The notes beneath the pieces were generated by a model. That model saw only the letters and a list, made by a program, of their open reading frames with translations. It was not told the origin of the DNA and did not search any database. A DNA stretch of 64,000 nucleotides from Argonema antarcticum A004/B2 (GTDB taxonomy: Bacteria; Cyanobacteriota; Cyanobacteriia; Cyanobacteriales; Aerosakkonemataceae): the NCBI RefSeq assembly GCF_023333585.1, contig NZ_JAIQZN010000005.1, forward strand, positions 1-64,000. The letters run 5' to 3'. A program made the translations under genes and the position numbers. Below, piece after piece: positions 1 to 10,503 of the stretch. How positions within the stretch are numbered: position 1 is the stretch's first letter; each line of letters begins with the position of its first letter.

Positions 1-56
1 TTGTTGCGATTTAGCGCTCTTAACCAAGTTGGTATAAGAGCGCTAAAGCGCAACAA
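1..56. repeat. Palindromic repeat, TTGTTGCG family
   Basis: Arms starting TTGTTGCG and ending CGCAACAA enclose an inner inverted repeat (AGCGCTCTT / AAGAGCGCT). The same outer arms recur at about 60969-61004 and 63631-63670, so this is one member of a dispersed palindrome family. The left end is cut by the window edge. The rest of the gap up to 281 holds A/T-rich sequence and short direct repeats of the type ACAAAGGACAAA just before fabD. I see no gene in it. Confidence 0.7.
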
Positions 57-281
57 CATACCCAGAGTACAAGTAACTAGCAACTTGAGTTAGCATGAGT
101 ATTAAAATATCTATACTTTGCATGGTAAAAAATTGACATTTTTTACTGGTAATGGTTCATTCCCCTCAACAATGAGCAATGAACAAGCCGTTGCCAAAAG
201 CACCATTTTGTATTAAATTGATAATCCCGTTATTTGTTATGAACAAATGACAAAGGACAAATAACAAAGGACAAAAGACAA

Positions 282-1172
282 ATGACTAAAACGGCGTGGG
301 TGTTTCCGGGACAAGGTTCGCAAGCAATTGGTATGGGAGTCGATTTATTAGAAATCCCAAATGCTAAAGCTAAATTTGAACAAGCAGAGCAGATTTTAGG
401 CTGGTCGGTTGTGGAAATTTGCCAAAGCAAGGAAGATAAACTATCTCACACCCTTTATACCCAGCCTTGTTTGTATGTGGTAGAAAGTATTCTGGCTGAC
501 TTGATGCGGGAAAGGGGAGAGCAACCCGATTTAGTTGCGGGTCATAGTTTGGGAGAATATGTTGCTCTTTATGCGGCGGGAGTGTTTGACTTTGAAGCCG
601 GTTTGTGCTTAGTAAAAGAGCGATCGCAATTGATGGATAGCGCTGCCGGTGGTATGATGGCCGCATTGATGGGATTCGATCGCAAACAATTAGAAGAAAA
701 AATCCAACAAACAGCCGATGTAGTCTTAGCCAACGATAACAGTTCTACCCAAGTTGTGATTTCCGGCACACCAGAAGCAGTAGAAACCGTGCTATCCCAA
801 GTAAAAACAAAGCGTGCTGTTAAGTTAAATGTATCTGGCGCTTTTCACTCCCACTTAATGGCAACAGCAGCCGCTGAATTTGAGAAAGTTCTAGAGTCTG
901 TAACCTTTGCAAATGCTAAAGTGTCAGTACTATCAAATGTTGAACCATTACCAGCAGTAGAAGCAGGCGTATTAAAACAGCGTCTTTCCCAGCAAATCAC
1001 TGGTTCTGTCCGTTGGCGAGAAATTATGGAACAATTGCCAGTAGAAGGTATTTCAGAAGTAGTAGAAATTGGCCCCGGTAAAGTTCTGACAGGCTTGATT
1101 AAACGCACCTGTCCTAATTTAAAGTTGAAGAATATAAGTAGCCTTGCCGAGTTGTCAGCTTTTGACCCCTAA
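282..1172 (+). CDS. fabD: Malonyl-CoA:ACP transacylase FabD
   Basis: Transfers the malonyl group from malonyl-CoA to acyl carrier protein, supplying the extender unit for type II fatty acid synthesis in the cytoplasm. The 296-residue protein has the usual family length. It opens with the family's FPGQGSQ motif (residues 8-14), carries the nucleophile in GHSLGEY (Ser89), and has the catalytic-type histidine in AFHS (His189). The ATG at 282 gives exactly the expected N-terminus. The stop lies 9 nt before the next gene, which is therefore probably cotranscribed, although its function is unrelated. In many cyanobacteria fabD follows fabH, which would lie left of this window. Function is very well supported by motifs and length. 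Confidence 0.97.
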   Translation: MTKTAWVFPGQGSQAIGMGVDLLEIPNAKAKFEQAEQILGWSVVEICQSKEDKLSHTLYTQPCLYVVESILADLMRERGEQPDLVAGHSLGEYVALYAAGVFDFEAGLCLVKERSQLMDSAAGGMMAALMGFDRKQLEEKIQQTADVVLANDNSSTQVVISGTPEAVETVLSQVKTKRAVKLNVSGAFHSHLMATAAAEFEKVLESVTFANAKVSVLSNVEPLPAVEAGVLKQRLSQQITGSVRWREIMEQLPVEGISEVVEIGPGKVLTGLIKRTCPNLKLKNISSLAELSAFDP

Positions 1173-1181
1173 AAACTGTTT

Positions 1182-2684
1182 ATGAGCTACTGTGTGAAGC
1201 CGGGATGTGAAAATCCGCAAAACCAAGACAAAGCGAAATTTTGCTTGTGTTGTGGCTCCAAGCTGTTACTCAGAGAACGTTATCGTGCCATTAAAACCTT
1301 GGGTAAGGGTGGATTTGGTAAAACTTTTTTAGCGATCGATGAAGATATCCCCTCTAAACCCCGCTGTGTAATCAAGCAATTATACTTTCGCTCGGACGAT
1401 GATGAATACTTAAACAAAGCAACGCGGTTATTTCGCCAAGAAGCAGTTCACTTGGATGAGTTGGGAAAACATCCCCAAATCCCTTATTTGTTGGCGCAGT
1501 TTGAACAGGAACTACAGTTGTATTTGGTGCAGGAGTTTATTGATGGACAGACTTTAGAAAAAGATTTAGAACAAGGTGTTTATCAGGAATATCAGATTTG
1601 GAAACTGCTGGAAGATTTGTTACCAGTACTGCAATTTATCCATGAACGTAAGGTAATCCACCGAGACATTAAGCCGGAAAATATCATCCGGCGATCGCAT
1701 CCTAACCAAGAGAAGATAACAAAGGGATCGTTAGTTTTGATCGATTTTGGCGTGGCGAAATTATTTACAGAATCAAGCCTGGGTCATACCGGAACTGTTG
1801 TCGGTAGCCAAAAGTATGTATCTCCCGAACAAGCTAAAGGCAAAGCCTTTCCAGCTAGCGATCTTTACAGTTTAGGTGTTACCTGCATTCGCCTGCTAAC
1901 TGGCGTTTCTCCCTTGGATATGTATGATTTCAATAATGAGTTTTGGCTCTGGCATCATTATTTACCAGAAGGAACGACGGTAGACTCAGATCTGGGTAAT
2001 ATTTTGGATAAGTTGCTGCAAAGTAAGATTAGTGATCGATTCCAATCTGCCGATGAAGTATTGCAAGCAATTAAATCGGCAACAGCTAAACAAATGCCAG
2101 CACAAAAAATCGAAACAACTATCGATGAAGTATTGCAATCGATTAAATCGACAACTTTTAATGAAGCGAAAACGGAATTTTTACCCCTAATCAATCAAAT
2201 TCAATCTCCTACTCATACCTCTTCATCAGCACGTACTATCCTGATTTCCCAAGTGGGGGTAGATTACAATAACTTGCAGCTTCTGCTGGAAACGCAGAAA
2301 TGGAAAGAAGCCGATCGCGAAACATGGAATCTGATGTGTCAAGCTTTAGGTAAACTACCTGGTACACATCTCGAAGTTAGCGATATCGATCGCTTTCCCT
2401 GCGAGGATTTACAGATAATTGACCAACTCTGGGTAAAATATAGCCAGAATCGCTTTGGCTTCAGCGTGCAAAAACAGCTTTACGAAAGCGTTAGGCGAGA
2501 TTACGTGACTTTTTGCAACCGGGTCAACTGGCCCACCTATAACTCCGATAATTATTATCAAGGACTGAAATTTAATCGGAATGCGCCTGTGGGACACTTA
2601 CCATCCCGGATTTGGGTTGCAGGAGTGGGATGGTTGCGTCATGCCGGTGCGATCGCGTCGAGATTGGATAAATGTGGCGTTTAA
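1182..2684 (+). CDS. Serine/threonine protein kinase with N-terminal zinc ribbon and C-terminal GUN4 domain
   Basis: A 500-residue multidomain protein. Residues 4-24 hold cysteines in a C-x4-C ... C-x2-C-like pattern, consistent with a small zinc ribbon. A Hanks-type kinase follows: glycine loop at 41-46, likely ATP lysine Lys65, catalytic loop HRDIKPEN at 160-167 and DFG at 188-190. Residues about 358-495 match the GUN4 fold (TWNLMCQALGK, then an LxVSDIDRFPCEDL-like stretch, then GFSVQKQLYES). GUN4 binds Mg-porphyrins and stimulates Mg chelatase, so the enzyme may couple tetrapyrrole status to phosphorylation, but that is inference. The linker at about 290-350 contains a repeated VLQAIKS-type segment. 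The gene starts 9 nt after fabD. All key kinase residues are present, so activity is likely. Confidence 0.93.
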   Translation: MSYCVKPGCENPQNQDKAKFCLCCGSKLLLRERYRAIKTLGKGGFGKTFLAIDEDIPSKPRCVIKQLYFRSDDDEYLNKATRLFRQEAVHLDELGKHPQIPYLLAQFEQELQLYLVQEFIDGQTLEKDLEQGVYQEYQIWKLLEDLLPVLQFIHERKVIHRDIKPENIIRRSHPNQEKITKGSLVLIDFGVAKLFTESSLGHTGTVVGSQKYVSPEQAKGKAFPASDLYSLGVTCIRLLTGVSPLDMYDFNNEFWLWHHYLPEGTTVDSDLGNILDKLLQSKISDRFQSADEVLQAIKSATAKQMPAQKIETTIDEVLQSIKSTTFNEAKTEFLPLINQIQSPTHTSSSARTILISQVGVDYNNLQLLLETQKWKEADRETWNLMCQALGKLPGTHLEVSDIDRFPCEDLQIIDQLWVKYSQNRFGFSVQKQLYESVRRDYVTFCNRVNWPTYNSDNYYQGLKFNRNAPVGHLPSRIWVAGVGWLRHAGAIASRLDKCGV

Positions 2685-2857
2685 CGTCCCTAACAGTTAG
2701 TTAACATAATCTTAACCTAAACCTGGTATTATTTCCAAAAGTAACTCTAGACACTAGAGTAGAATCAGTTTAATCTGTCAAATATAGAGTAAAAGTTTCC
2801 CAAAGAGTGTTAAAGGCTAAAGCTTAAACCAAGTTATCAAAGAGGCAAAGCCGCGAT

Positions 2858-3574
2858 ATGAAAAAAGTACTTTACTGGGTAATGGGAGAAAAAGCCGGAC
2901 GCACCATCGTCGGCACTTGGAACTGGCTGTGGGGAATGCCGGTGGAACAAGGCGGTAAGGTGGCTGTAGCAGTAGCCGAAGAATCCCTACAAGCAATGCA
3001 GCAATCAGTGCATAAGCTAGCTACAGCAGTTGCGGCTCAAGATGGTGCTTATAAAACTGCCAAGCAAAAATACGAGTCAAAAGTAAAAGAATTGCAAACC
3101 TTCGAGCAACAAGCGCGGATTGCATCAAAGAGCGGTAATGAAGAAGCAGCGCGGATGGCGATGACGAGGGTAATTCAAACCGAGCAAATTTTGCCGCAAA
3201 TCGAGGAAATGGTTAGACAAGCTGAGGCGGCGGTGAAAGCTTCCAAAGAGAAGCTGAATCGGGAACGGATGAAGCTGGAAAGCTACAAAACCGATATGCA
3301 GAATATGAAAGATATGTCAGAAGTGAACGAGGCGCTTGGTATGATCGCCAAAGTCAACAATGAATTCGATATCGGTTCGGCTAAATCTCAGTTTGAAGCG
3401 GCTAAAGGTGCAGTCGAGCGCCGAAATTTAAAGCAAAACGCCTTAGCTGAACTATCTGAAAACCCAGCCGAAAAACTTCAAGCTGACATGGAAAGAATGA
3501 CTATAGACGACGAAATTTCTCGTCGTCTCGAAATGTTAGAAGGTTCCAACAACAAGCAACTTCCAGGAAACTAA
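2858..3574 (+). CDS. PspA/IM30 (Vipp1)-like membrane-remodelling protein
   Basis: The protein has 238 residues, rich in Ala, Glu, Lys and Gln, with the long uninterrupted helical coiled-coil character of the PspA/IM30 family. That family forms ESCRT-III-like rods or rings on membranes. The N-terminal part (about residues 1-40) has a tryptophan-rich helix (GTWNWLWGMP) that could be amphipathic and membrane-binding. The sequence is diverged from the canonical Vipp1 needed for thylakoid maintenance, so I call it a paralogue rather than vipp1 itself. It ends 7 nt before the substrate-binding-like gene, which suggests an operon. A 173-bp A/T-rich spacer separates it from the kinase gene and presumably holds its promoter. 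Confidence 0.85.
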   Translation: MKKVLYWVMGEKAGRTIVGTWNWLWGMPVEQGGKVAVAVAEESLQAMQQSVHKLATAVAAQDGAYKTAKQKYESKVKELQTFEQQARIASKSGNEEAARMAMTRVIQTEQILPQIEEMVRQAEAAVKASKEKLNRERMKLESYKTDMQNMKDMSEVNEALGMIAKVNNEFDIGSAKSQFEAAKGAVERRNLKQNALAELSENPAEKLQADMERMTIDDEISRRLEMLEGSNNKQLPGN

Positions 3575-3581
3575 AAATTTT

Positions 3582-4496
3582 ATGGCTCAGAAAAGCGGCC
3601 CTCCCCCAATTCTTTTTATATTGTTATTTTTGCTGCTCGCAGGTGGTGGTTACTGGTTCTTTGTGATGAGAAAACCAGCAGCGCAAACTCCCGTAGGCAC
3701 AGCGCCAGTACCAGGCACAGCAGCGCAACCTTCCGTAGGCACAGCACCAGTAGTAGGCACAGCACCTACTTCAGTCCCAGCAGGCACAACGCTCAGGATT
3801 GATGGTGCCACCAGCATGGTGACAATTAACGAAAACCTCAAACGCGGCTTTCAGGCACAATTTCCAGGTAGTAACGTTACTACAAATGCTGGCGGTTCCG
3901 ATCGGGGAATTCAGGATCTTCTAGCTGGTAACGTAGATTTGGCGGCGATATCGCGACCTTTGACAGCACAAGAACAAAGTCAGGGTTTAGTAGCGGTGCC
4001 AATAGCTACCGATCAAATCGCAGTAGTAGTAGGGAAAACTAACCCTTTCAGCGGCGGTTTAACCAATACCCAAGTAGCGGATATCTTTCAAGGGAAAATC
4101 AACAATTGGTCTGCCGTAGGGGGCGCAGCAGCACCCATCCAGGTAATTAATCGCCCAGCCGTTAGCGGCACAAATAAGTCATTTCAGGAACTGGTGCTAA
4201 AAGGTGCTAATTTTGGCACGACTCCCAATATTACTACCCTACCAAGGGATGAGACGACAGGCTTGCTCCGCGCTTTAGGAAATAATGGCATTGGCTATGC
4301 CACTTACGCTCAAGTAGCAAACCAGCAAACAGTGCGGGTTGTTGCGATCGATGGCGTAACGCCAGGAACCGCCAATTATCCCTATCAAAGAACTCTGTTT
4401 TACGTCTATAAAAATCCACCTACTCCAGCAGTTCAAGCTTTCACGGGATATGCGACTTCGCCTCAAGGACAGCAGGCTATGTTTGCTGGCAATTAA
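3582..4496 (+). CDS. Membrane-anchored phosphate-type substrate-binding protein (PBP-like domain)
   Basis: A 304-residue protein with a basic N-terminus, one hydrophobic segment (about 9-27) acting as signal anchor, and a low-complexity linker made of repeated VGTAP units (about 34-65). A periplasmic-binding-protein-like domain of the PstS class follows (about 70-304). Recognisable pieces are the GATSM start, the GSDRGIQDLLAG region and DLAAISRPLT. It resembles PstS/SphX in fold, but there is no transport operon here. The partner upstream is the PspA-like gene 7 nt away. Its ligand is unknown and it may be a sensor or envelope protein rather than a transporter component. The repeated linker codons are near-identical at DNA level, implying recent slippage. 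Confidence 0.85.
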   Translation: MAQKSGPPPILFILLFLLLAGGGYWFFVMRKPAAQTPVGTAPVPGTAAQPSVGTAPVVGTAPTSVPAGTTLRIDGATSMVTINENLKRGFQAQFPGSNVTTNAGGSDRGIQDLLAGNVDLAAISRPLTAQEQSQGLVAVPIATDQIAVVVGKTNPFSGGLTNTQVADIFQGKINNWSAVGGAAAPIQVINRPAVSGTNKSFQELVLKGANFGTTPNITTLPRDETTGLLRALGNNGIGYATYAQVANQQTVRVVAIDGVTPGTANYPYQRTLFYVYKNPPTPAVQAFTGYATSPQGQQAMFAGN

Positions 4497-4513
4497 GCTG
4501 CTACGCTAATATT

Positions 4514-5188
4514 TTGCTTTACTTGTGTGTGTTTACGGAATTGTCTGCTGTGGCAAGAAGCCGAGAACCTTTGATTAACTTGTTGTTCTACCGCGCCTTT
4601 AAGTGGTCGGTAGTTAGCCCCATGCTCCACGTTTACTTTCGGGGTCGCATTTATGGTGCAGAGCAAGTGCCGCGATCGGGGCCACTGGTGGTAGCGAGCA
4701 ACCACGCCAGTTACTTTGACCCGCCAATTCTGTCTTCTTGCGTGGGTCGTCCCGTCGCCTTTATGGCTAAGGAAGAGTTATTTAAAATTCCCGTTCTCAA
4801 GCAAGGTATTCTCTTGTACGGCGCTTATCCAGTCAATCGCCAGTCAGCAGACAGAAGCGCGATTCGATCGGCCCTTAATTATCTGGAACAGGGTTGGGCT
4901 ACAGGTGTTTTCTTGCAAGGGACGCGCACCCCAGATGGACGCATTACGGAACCGAAACTGGGTGCTGCGATGATTGCGGCTAAGGCGAAAGCTCCCCTGC
5001 TGCCGGTGAGTTTATGGGGTACTGAGGAGATCGTGCAAAAAGGTTCTCCGATACCGCGATTGGTGTCGGTAACGGTACGTATTGGTGAGATAATAAATCC
5101 TCCCAGTACTGGAAAGCGAGATGAATTAGAAGCTGTGACGCAAAAATGTGCAGCGGCGATTAATGCAATGCACGACTTGGGGCGTTGA
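4514..5188 (+). CDS. plsC: 1-acyl-sn-glycerol-3-phosphate acyltransferase (PlsC family)
   Basis: Adds the second acyl chain to lysophosphatidic acid to make phosphatidic acid, the precursor of all membrane glycerolipids. The protein shows the acyltransferase block NHASYFDP (the H-x4-D motif, about residues 73-80) and the downstream FLQGTRTPDGR block, in which the usual EGTR glutamate is replaced by Gln. Length (about 220 residues) is typical. The open frame begins with TTG at 4514. In-frame GTG codons at 4529 and a little downstream are alternatives, so the exact start is unsettled. It follows the substrate-binding-like gene by 17 nt and is probably in the same transcript, giving a small membrane-biology cluster. 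Confidence 0.9.
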   Translation: MLYLCVFTELSAVARSREPLINLLFYRAFKWSVVSPMLHVYFRGRIYGAEQVPRSGPLVVASNHASYFDPPILSSCVGRPVAFMAKEELFKIPVLKQGILLYGAYPVNRQSADRSAIRSALNYLEQGWATGVFLQGTRTPDGRITEPKLGAAMIAAKAKAPLLPVSLWGTEEIVQKGSPIPRLVSVTVRIGEIINPPSTGKRDELEAVTQKCAAAINAMHDLGR

Positions 5189-5265
5189 ACTATCTAGCCA
5201 GAGAGAGTTTTCATACTGGAATGGCAAGCTAGAATAAGCCATAAATTAAGCAAAATTTTTGAGGA

Positions 5266-5574
5266 ATGCAGGATCTAAAAGTGGAATTAGCGGCGGCCCT
5301 GGATCAGGCAGAGTGGGAATGGCTGATGCCCCACGCTCAGCGCGATCGCTTAATTGTGGTCAATCCAGGACTAGACTTAGTAGATGTGGGAGTCGCGATC
5401 GCTAATGATGATGTCTTATCTATCCAGCATTGGATTGGTGAGCAACTGATTTCCAAACCGTCCCCCACTCAAATGGCTTCTTGGCAAACTAACCAAGCTA
5501 AGCGATTTAACGCTCTGATAGTGCAGCCTTACGTACTGGTGCAAGAACCCACAATGGGGTTTGCAGATAAGTAA
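5266..5574 (+). CDS. DUF2288 family protein
   Basis: A 102-residue soluble protein matching the DUF2288 family by its core RLIVVNPGLDLVDVGVAIANDD (about residues 28-49) and its ending ALIVQPYVLVQE. The family is widespread in cyanobacteria and proteobacteria and has no established function that I know of. No membrane segment or catalytic motif is visible. The ATG at 5266 follows a GAGGA-like sequence about 7 nt upstream, which supports the start. It sits 77 nt downstream of plsC on the same strand and could be read from the same promoter. Confidence 0.85.
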   Translation: MQDLKVELAAALDQAEWEWLMPHAQRDRLIVVNPGLDLVDVGVAIANDDVLSIQHWIGEQLISKPSPTQMASWQTNQAKRFNALIVQPYVLVQEPTMGFADK

Positions 5575-5791
5575 ACTTCATCAACCGGCAGTAGCAAAAC
5601 TATATCTCGCTTACCCCGGAATTTACCCGTCCAATTGGTTCAGGCAATAGGTTGTACTTCCAGCTACGCGATCGCTATTTAACATTAAATTTTTCTATCC
5701 TTAGTGAAGGTAGACAATGAAGCCACAAATTCCTGACTCGATTTCAGCGAGTAGACGCTATAAACATCTTGGGCATCTACCTGGAGGCAAT

Positions 5792-6841
5792 ATGAGTGAA
5801 CCACCTACACAAAATTTCTGGGAGCGAGTCAATAACTTAGCATTAATTCGCTTTTTGCTACTGTTTGCCTCTGGCTGGGCACTAATACTGCTTTTGGATT
5901 ACTTTCAAAATGTCATCGTCATCTTCAGCTTAGCAGCAGTTTTCGCTTTTTTGCTCAGCTATCCAGTGCAATGGCTGCATCGTTTTTTGCCACGGGGTCT
6001 AGCCGTTAGCTTAATCTTCTTGCTCAGCCTTTTAATGGTTGGGGGTTTCACTGTTACCGTAGGATTCGCCATTGTATCTCAAGGACAACAACTTTTTGAG
6101 GGCACACCTAGTTTTTTAAACTCCTTAACACCTTTATTAGAGAGACTAGAAAATTATCTTCGCTCCCGAGATCTTCAGGTTGATATTCGTGCCGTCGAAG
6201 AACCTCTACGTAACCAAGCCCTAGCCTTTATTGGTGCTAGCTTCGTTAGTTCGACAATATTGCTAACCAATTTCGTTAATTTCATCCTGATTGAAGTTGT
6301 CGCTTTTTTCATGCTACTAAATGGTGAAAAACTTTGGGGATTCGCCCTTAAACTTGTCCCCAAACACCTACAAAGTCGATTTACATTCATAGTTGAGCGC
6401 AATTTTTTAGGCTTTTTTCGAGGTCAGTTGCTTTTAAGTTTATTTTTTAGCGCCGCCACTTTTATTGTATTCTTAATTTTAAAAGTGCCTTTTGCATTGA
6501 TTTTGGCAGTCATAGGCGGAGTTTTTCAAATTATTCCGGGAATTGGCTCTACATTAGGTCTCGGTTTAATTTGTTTGATTTTGTTACCTCAAAGTGGGTG
6601 GTTAGCATTTAATGTTTTCATCGCTTCCATTGTGATTCAGCAGATAAAAGATAACTTGCTGGCTCCTCGGATTATGCAAAACTCGCTCAATATTAATCCG
6701 GTTGTAGTCTTTTTTGCCTTATTAGTAGGCTATAGATTAGCAGGGTTGCTGGGAATTTTTCTAGCTACTCCTATTGCAGGAGTAGTTGTTAGCTTGTTTG
6801 AAATTGAAGACATGAAAGCGATAAGTTCAGATGTAACTTGA
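5792..6841 (+). CDS. AI-2E family (PerM/TqsA-like) membrane permease
   Basis: A polytopic inner-membrane protein of the AI-2E transporter superfamily, about 349 residues with six to eight hydrophobic helices. Typical family segments are FAFLLSYPVQWLHRF near the N-terminus and the GGVFQIIPGIGSTLGLGL and LLAPRIMQNSLNINPVVVF regions in the second half. Substrates vary within the family (autoinducer-2 export, Na+/H+ antiport), so none can be assigned. The frame is open from 5717, but the ATG at 5792 is preceded by a strong GGAGG and gives the usual MSEPP-type N-terminus, so I chose it. No transporter partner is adjacent. Confidence 0.9.
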   Translation: MSEPPTQNFWERVNNLALIRFLLLFASGWALILLLDYFQNVIVIFSLAAVFAFLLSYPVQWLHRFLPRGLAVSLIFLLSLLMVGGFTVTVGFAIVSQGQQLFEGTPSFLNSLTPLLERLENYLRSRDLQVDIRAVEEPLRNQALAFIGASFVSSTILLTNFVNFILIEVVAFFMLLNGEKLWGFALKLVPKHLQSRFTFIVERNFLGFFRGQLLLSLFFSAATFIVFLILKVPFALILAVIGGVFQIIPGIGSTLGLGLICLILLPQSGWLAFNVFIASIVIQQIKDNLLAPRIMQNSLNINPVVVFFALLVGYRLAGLLGIFLATPIAGVVVSLFEIEDMKAISSDVT

Positions 6842-6845
6842 TCTA

Positions 6846-6963
6846 ATACCAAATCCGCAACGATTACCCCCTTTATGTCTCTAGGCTGTAGAGACGTTTC
6901 ATGAAACGTCTCTACAATGTTTAAGCCAAAAATTCTCATGGGGTAACAAACCCGGATTTGGTA
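6846..6963. repeat. MITE-like inverted-repeat element with internal palindrome
   Basis: The element begins ATACCAAATCCG and ends with the exact complement CGGATTTGGTAT, so it has 12-bp terminal inverted repeats. Inside at about 6888-6915 lies a long palindrome, AGAGACGTTTC / GAAACGTCTCT. There is no coding potential. This structure is typical of small non-autonomous elements. Confidence 0.7.
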
Positions 6964-7111
6964 TACAGCGGTTCCCGCTGTTAAGAGGTACAGTATGCGA
7001 AGGGGAAGGGCGAAGCATGACCGTAATTCATCTTTGCTGATTACCAATAAATCATCTACCGGAATGCTTCGCCCCTACTTAAAATGTACTTCATTACAGC
7101 GGGAACCGCTG
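6964..7111. repeat. MITE-like element with ACAGCGG ends
   Basis: It starts ACAGCGGTTCCCGCTGT and ends ACAGCGGGAACCGCTGT, each itself a hairpin. A second internal inverted pair (GGGCGAAGCAT near 7010 and ATGCTTCGCCC near 7060) makes the whole about 148 bp foldable into a long stem. It abuts the previous element directly. It carries no gene. Confidence 0.65.
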
Positions 7112-7146
7112 TAAACAGTTATCGACATATTTATGATGCTGTGTCC

Positions 7147-7180
7147 ATACAAAAATGTTCACCATAAACACTAGCATAAT
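7147..7180. repeat. Partial copy of the ATTATGCTGAT element
   Basis: These 34 bp match, in reverse orientation and with a few mismatches, the left end of the inverted-repeat element at 53189-53290. Shared pieces include ATACAAAAATGTTCACCAT and GCATAAT. It is probably a solo end or remnant of that element. Confidence 0.55.
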
Positions 7181-7213
7181 AATTCCGAAAGCCCCTGAAT
7201 TATTACGACAGAA

Positions 7214-7885
7214 TTAGTGACTGGAAAAAAGCCGACTGAAACTTGAACCTGTATTTCCAGTAGTGACCCAAAGAATTGCTCTAGCTCCATCGCGGAAAGC
7301 TTTTTCAATAGGTTCGGGCGCTTTCCCAGAAGGAACTGGTACAGGCTTAAAAACAATTCCCCGGCTTCCCAAAACAATCTCGCCAACAATCTGAGCGCGG
7401 CGCATGTGGTAGTCAGAAGTAATTAAATAAACGCTATGGATACCACGAGCTTTTAACTCATCAACCAAAGTGGTGAAGTTCGTGACCGTATCTACAGCCT
7501 GTTCGTCCAAGTATAAGCGGTCTGAGTCAACACCCGCTTTGGCGAAAACTTTTTTGACGTAAATATTGTAGCCACCAAGACCACCAGAAGAAATCCAAAT
7601 ATGTAAATTTGGATACTTACTCGCAAAGTTTGCTGTGAACCTTTCTCGCTCCAATGCCGGTGTTGAGCCACCTAACATCAAAACTGCCTGGGGTTGCTCA
7701 AGACTTCTAATTTGTTTGTAGGTAACCCAAAGTGCAACAGTAAACAATAGGGCGGGGAGAAAAAATCTGCGCTTAAAGTGCGATTTAGAGCGGGAATTTT
7801 TTTTCAGTTTGTATCGTTGTTGACTGCGAGAAATTTTTAAAACCATGCAGACAGCTAAATAGCGTTGACGATAAATAGTAAGCAT
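7214..7885 (-). CDS. YdcF/ElyC-like (DUF218) protein
   Basis: A 223-residue protein with a basic N-terminal tail, one transmembrane segment (about residues 42-57, FFLPALLFTVALWVTY) and a DUF218 domain exposed beyond it. The domain shows AVLMLGGSTPALERERF at its start, the central SGGLGGYNIYVKK and LYLDEQAVDTVTNF blocks, and YLITSDYHMRRA. Members such as ElyC and SanA act in envelope homeostasis. The biochemical reaction is not established. The long basic N-terminus suggests the true start could be the internal Met at residue 14. It stands alone on the minus strand upstream of tRNA-Arg. Confidence 0.85.
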   Translation of the reverse strand: MLTIYRQRYLAVCMVLKISRSQQRYKLKKNSRSKSHFKRRFFLPALLFTVALWVTYKQIRSLEQPQAVLMLGGSTPALERERFTANFASKYPNLHIWISSGGLGGYNIYVKKVFAKAGVDSDRLYLDEQAVDTVTNFTTLVDELKARGIHSVYLITSDYHMRRAQIVGEIVLGSRGIVFKPVPVPSGKAPEPIEKAFRDGARAILWVTTGNTGSSFSRLFSSH

Positions 7886-7975
7886 AGGATTGTCTTCCTA
7901 GCCGTAGGTATCGCTCCCAGAGTACCACTTTAGAAATCTTTTGAAAGATTCTTTTCAACTGCTATTGGATTAGTA

Positions 7976-8049
7976 CGGGACTGATGGGACTTGAACCCAT
8001 GACCTAGCGCTTAGGAGGCGCTCGCTCTATCCATCTGAGCCACAGCCCC
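7976..8049 (-). tRNA. tRNA-Arg (anticodon CCU)
   Basis: On the minus strand the sequence folds as a full cloverleaf. The acceptor GGGGCTG pairs with CAGTCCC, the D stem is GCTC/GAGC, the anticodon stem is AGCGC/GCGCT around the loop CTCCTAA, and the T arm is ATGGG-TTCAAGT-CCCAT. The anticodon CCU reads the arginine codon AGG. Discriminator base G. CCA is not encoded. Length is 74 nt. Confidence 0.96.
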
Positions 8050-8078
8050 TGATACAAAGCCATGATAGCAGATAAATC

Positions 8079-10386
<2,308 letters not shown>

Positions 10387-10503
10387 TATTTAACACATAT
10401 CTAAAATTTATTTATTGGCTGTTGCTCAAAGTGCATCTACCAAGCAATTTGAGAACTTATGTTGCAGCTTAAGAACTTATGTCCCAGGTTTTATTGTACC
10501 AAG

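Noticed and set aside
5717-5791. Longer start of the AI-2E permease
   Set aside because: The extension is unlike the family, and the ATG at 5792 has a strong GGAGG.
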